Positions 6,092 through 6,205 of a stretch of 6,205 nt of DNA are shown here, piece after piece. The stretch spans positions 1-6,205 of the forward strand of contig JADFYC010000222.1 in NCBI GenBank assembly GCA_015233295.1. The letters are read 5' to 3'. Numbering within the stretch: position 1 is the first letter of the stretch; each line of letters starts with the position of its first letter. The position numbers and the translations under genes were made by a program. The notes under the pieces are model-generated. The model was given only the letters and a program-made list of their open reading frames with translations. It had not been told where the DNA came from and ran no database searches. The stretch comes from Deltaproteobacteria bacterium (lineage in GTDB: Bacteria > Desulfobacterota > JADFXK01).

Positions 6092-6205
6092 CCTAACTCC
6101 TTATTCACCCAGGATAAATGGGCGGTGTTGGCAAAATTAGCCCCGGTCGTTTTCTTGGAGCTTTTTCTGAGTGGAATTGATCAATTGCCGGGCTTGGGGG
6201 AAGGA
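6092..6205. other. Upstream region of the methyltransferase with unresolved partial frames
   Basis: Three open frames run off the window edge. On the minus strand, one frame is open for 22 codons to a TAA at 6137-6139 and ends in QKKLQENDRG, a plausible polar protein tail. Another minus frame is open for 32 codons to a TGA at 6105-6107. On the plus strand, ATG 6077 opens 43 codons to the edge, overlapping the methyltransferase start, with a hydrophobic stretch (LAKLAPVVFLELFL). None has a recognisable motif or convincing ribosome binding site, so no gene is called. No good promoter for the methyltransferase is seen here. Confidence 0.3.
6097..6102 (-). promoter_or_regulatory. Ribosome binding site of the methyltransferase
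   Basis: On the minus strand AAGGAG lies 5 nt before the GTG at 6091. It supports this start, which gives the N-terminus MKTLHKIVIGD expected just before the first strand of a beta-class methyltransferase. Confidence 0.75.

Noticed and set aside
4793..6205. A complete restriction-modification system
   Set aside because: Only the methyltransferase is visible. The attached domain is nuclease-like but seems to lack key residues, and no restriction enzyme gene is present in the window.

Overview
The window looks like chromosomal DNA from an anaerobic bacterium of moderate GC, most plausibly a Desulfobacterota (Deltaproteobacteria) type. This rests on the DUF3343 protein, a family common in anaerobes, on the style of the soluble PAS histidine kinase, and on the codon use. 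It is an inference; no rRNA or other taxonomic marker is present. There are six protein-coding genes, five on the plus strand and one on the minus strand. I found no RNA gene, CRISPR array or insertion sequence.

Layout. (1) 24-338: a small DUF3343 protein (putative Se/S carrier-like). It is followed by a 122-bp gap with a 7-bp inverted repeat and a plausible sigma-70 promoter. (2) 461-3668: three genes in one direction for surface polysaccharide synthesis: a GT-B glycosyltransferase, an extended-SDR nucleotide-sugar epimerase/dehydratase, and dTDP-glucose 4,6-dehydratase (rmlB). Each has a good Shine-Dalgarno sequence, and for the two SDR genes this sets the start downstream of the longest open frame. 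(3) 3665-4789: a soluble PAS-HisKA-HATPase sensor kinase whose possible GTG start overlaps the rmlB stop codon. No response regulator is present. (4) 4793-6091, minus strand: a beta-class DNA methyltransferase (TSPPYW motif, probably m4C) with an extra C-terminal domain resembling staphylococcal nuclease. Its stop codon is only 3 bp from the kinase stop. (5) 6092-6205: the region upstream of the methyltransferase, which holds only unresolved partial frames.

How the genes work together. The glycosyltransferase, epimerase and RmlB would make and transfer an activated deoxysugar or epimerised sugar for O-antigen, capsule or exopolysaccharide. RmlA, RmlC and RmlD are absent from the window, so the final sugar cannot be named. 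The kinase may be co-transcribed with these genes. The methyltransferase is visibly more AT-rich than the rest and convergent to it, which suggests a separately acquired unit.

The most interesting item is the methyltransferase fused to a nuclease-like domain whose expected catalytic positions appear largely substituted. The second is the orphan kinase coupled to a sugar gene.
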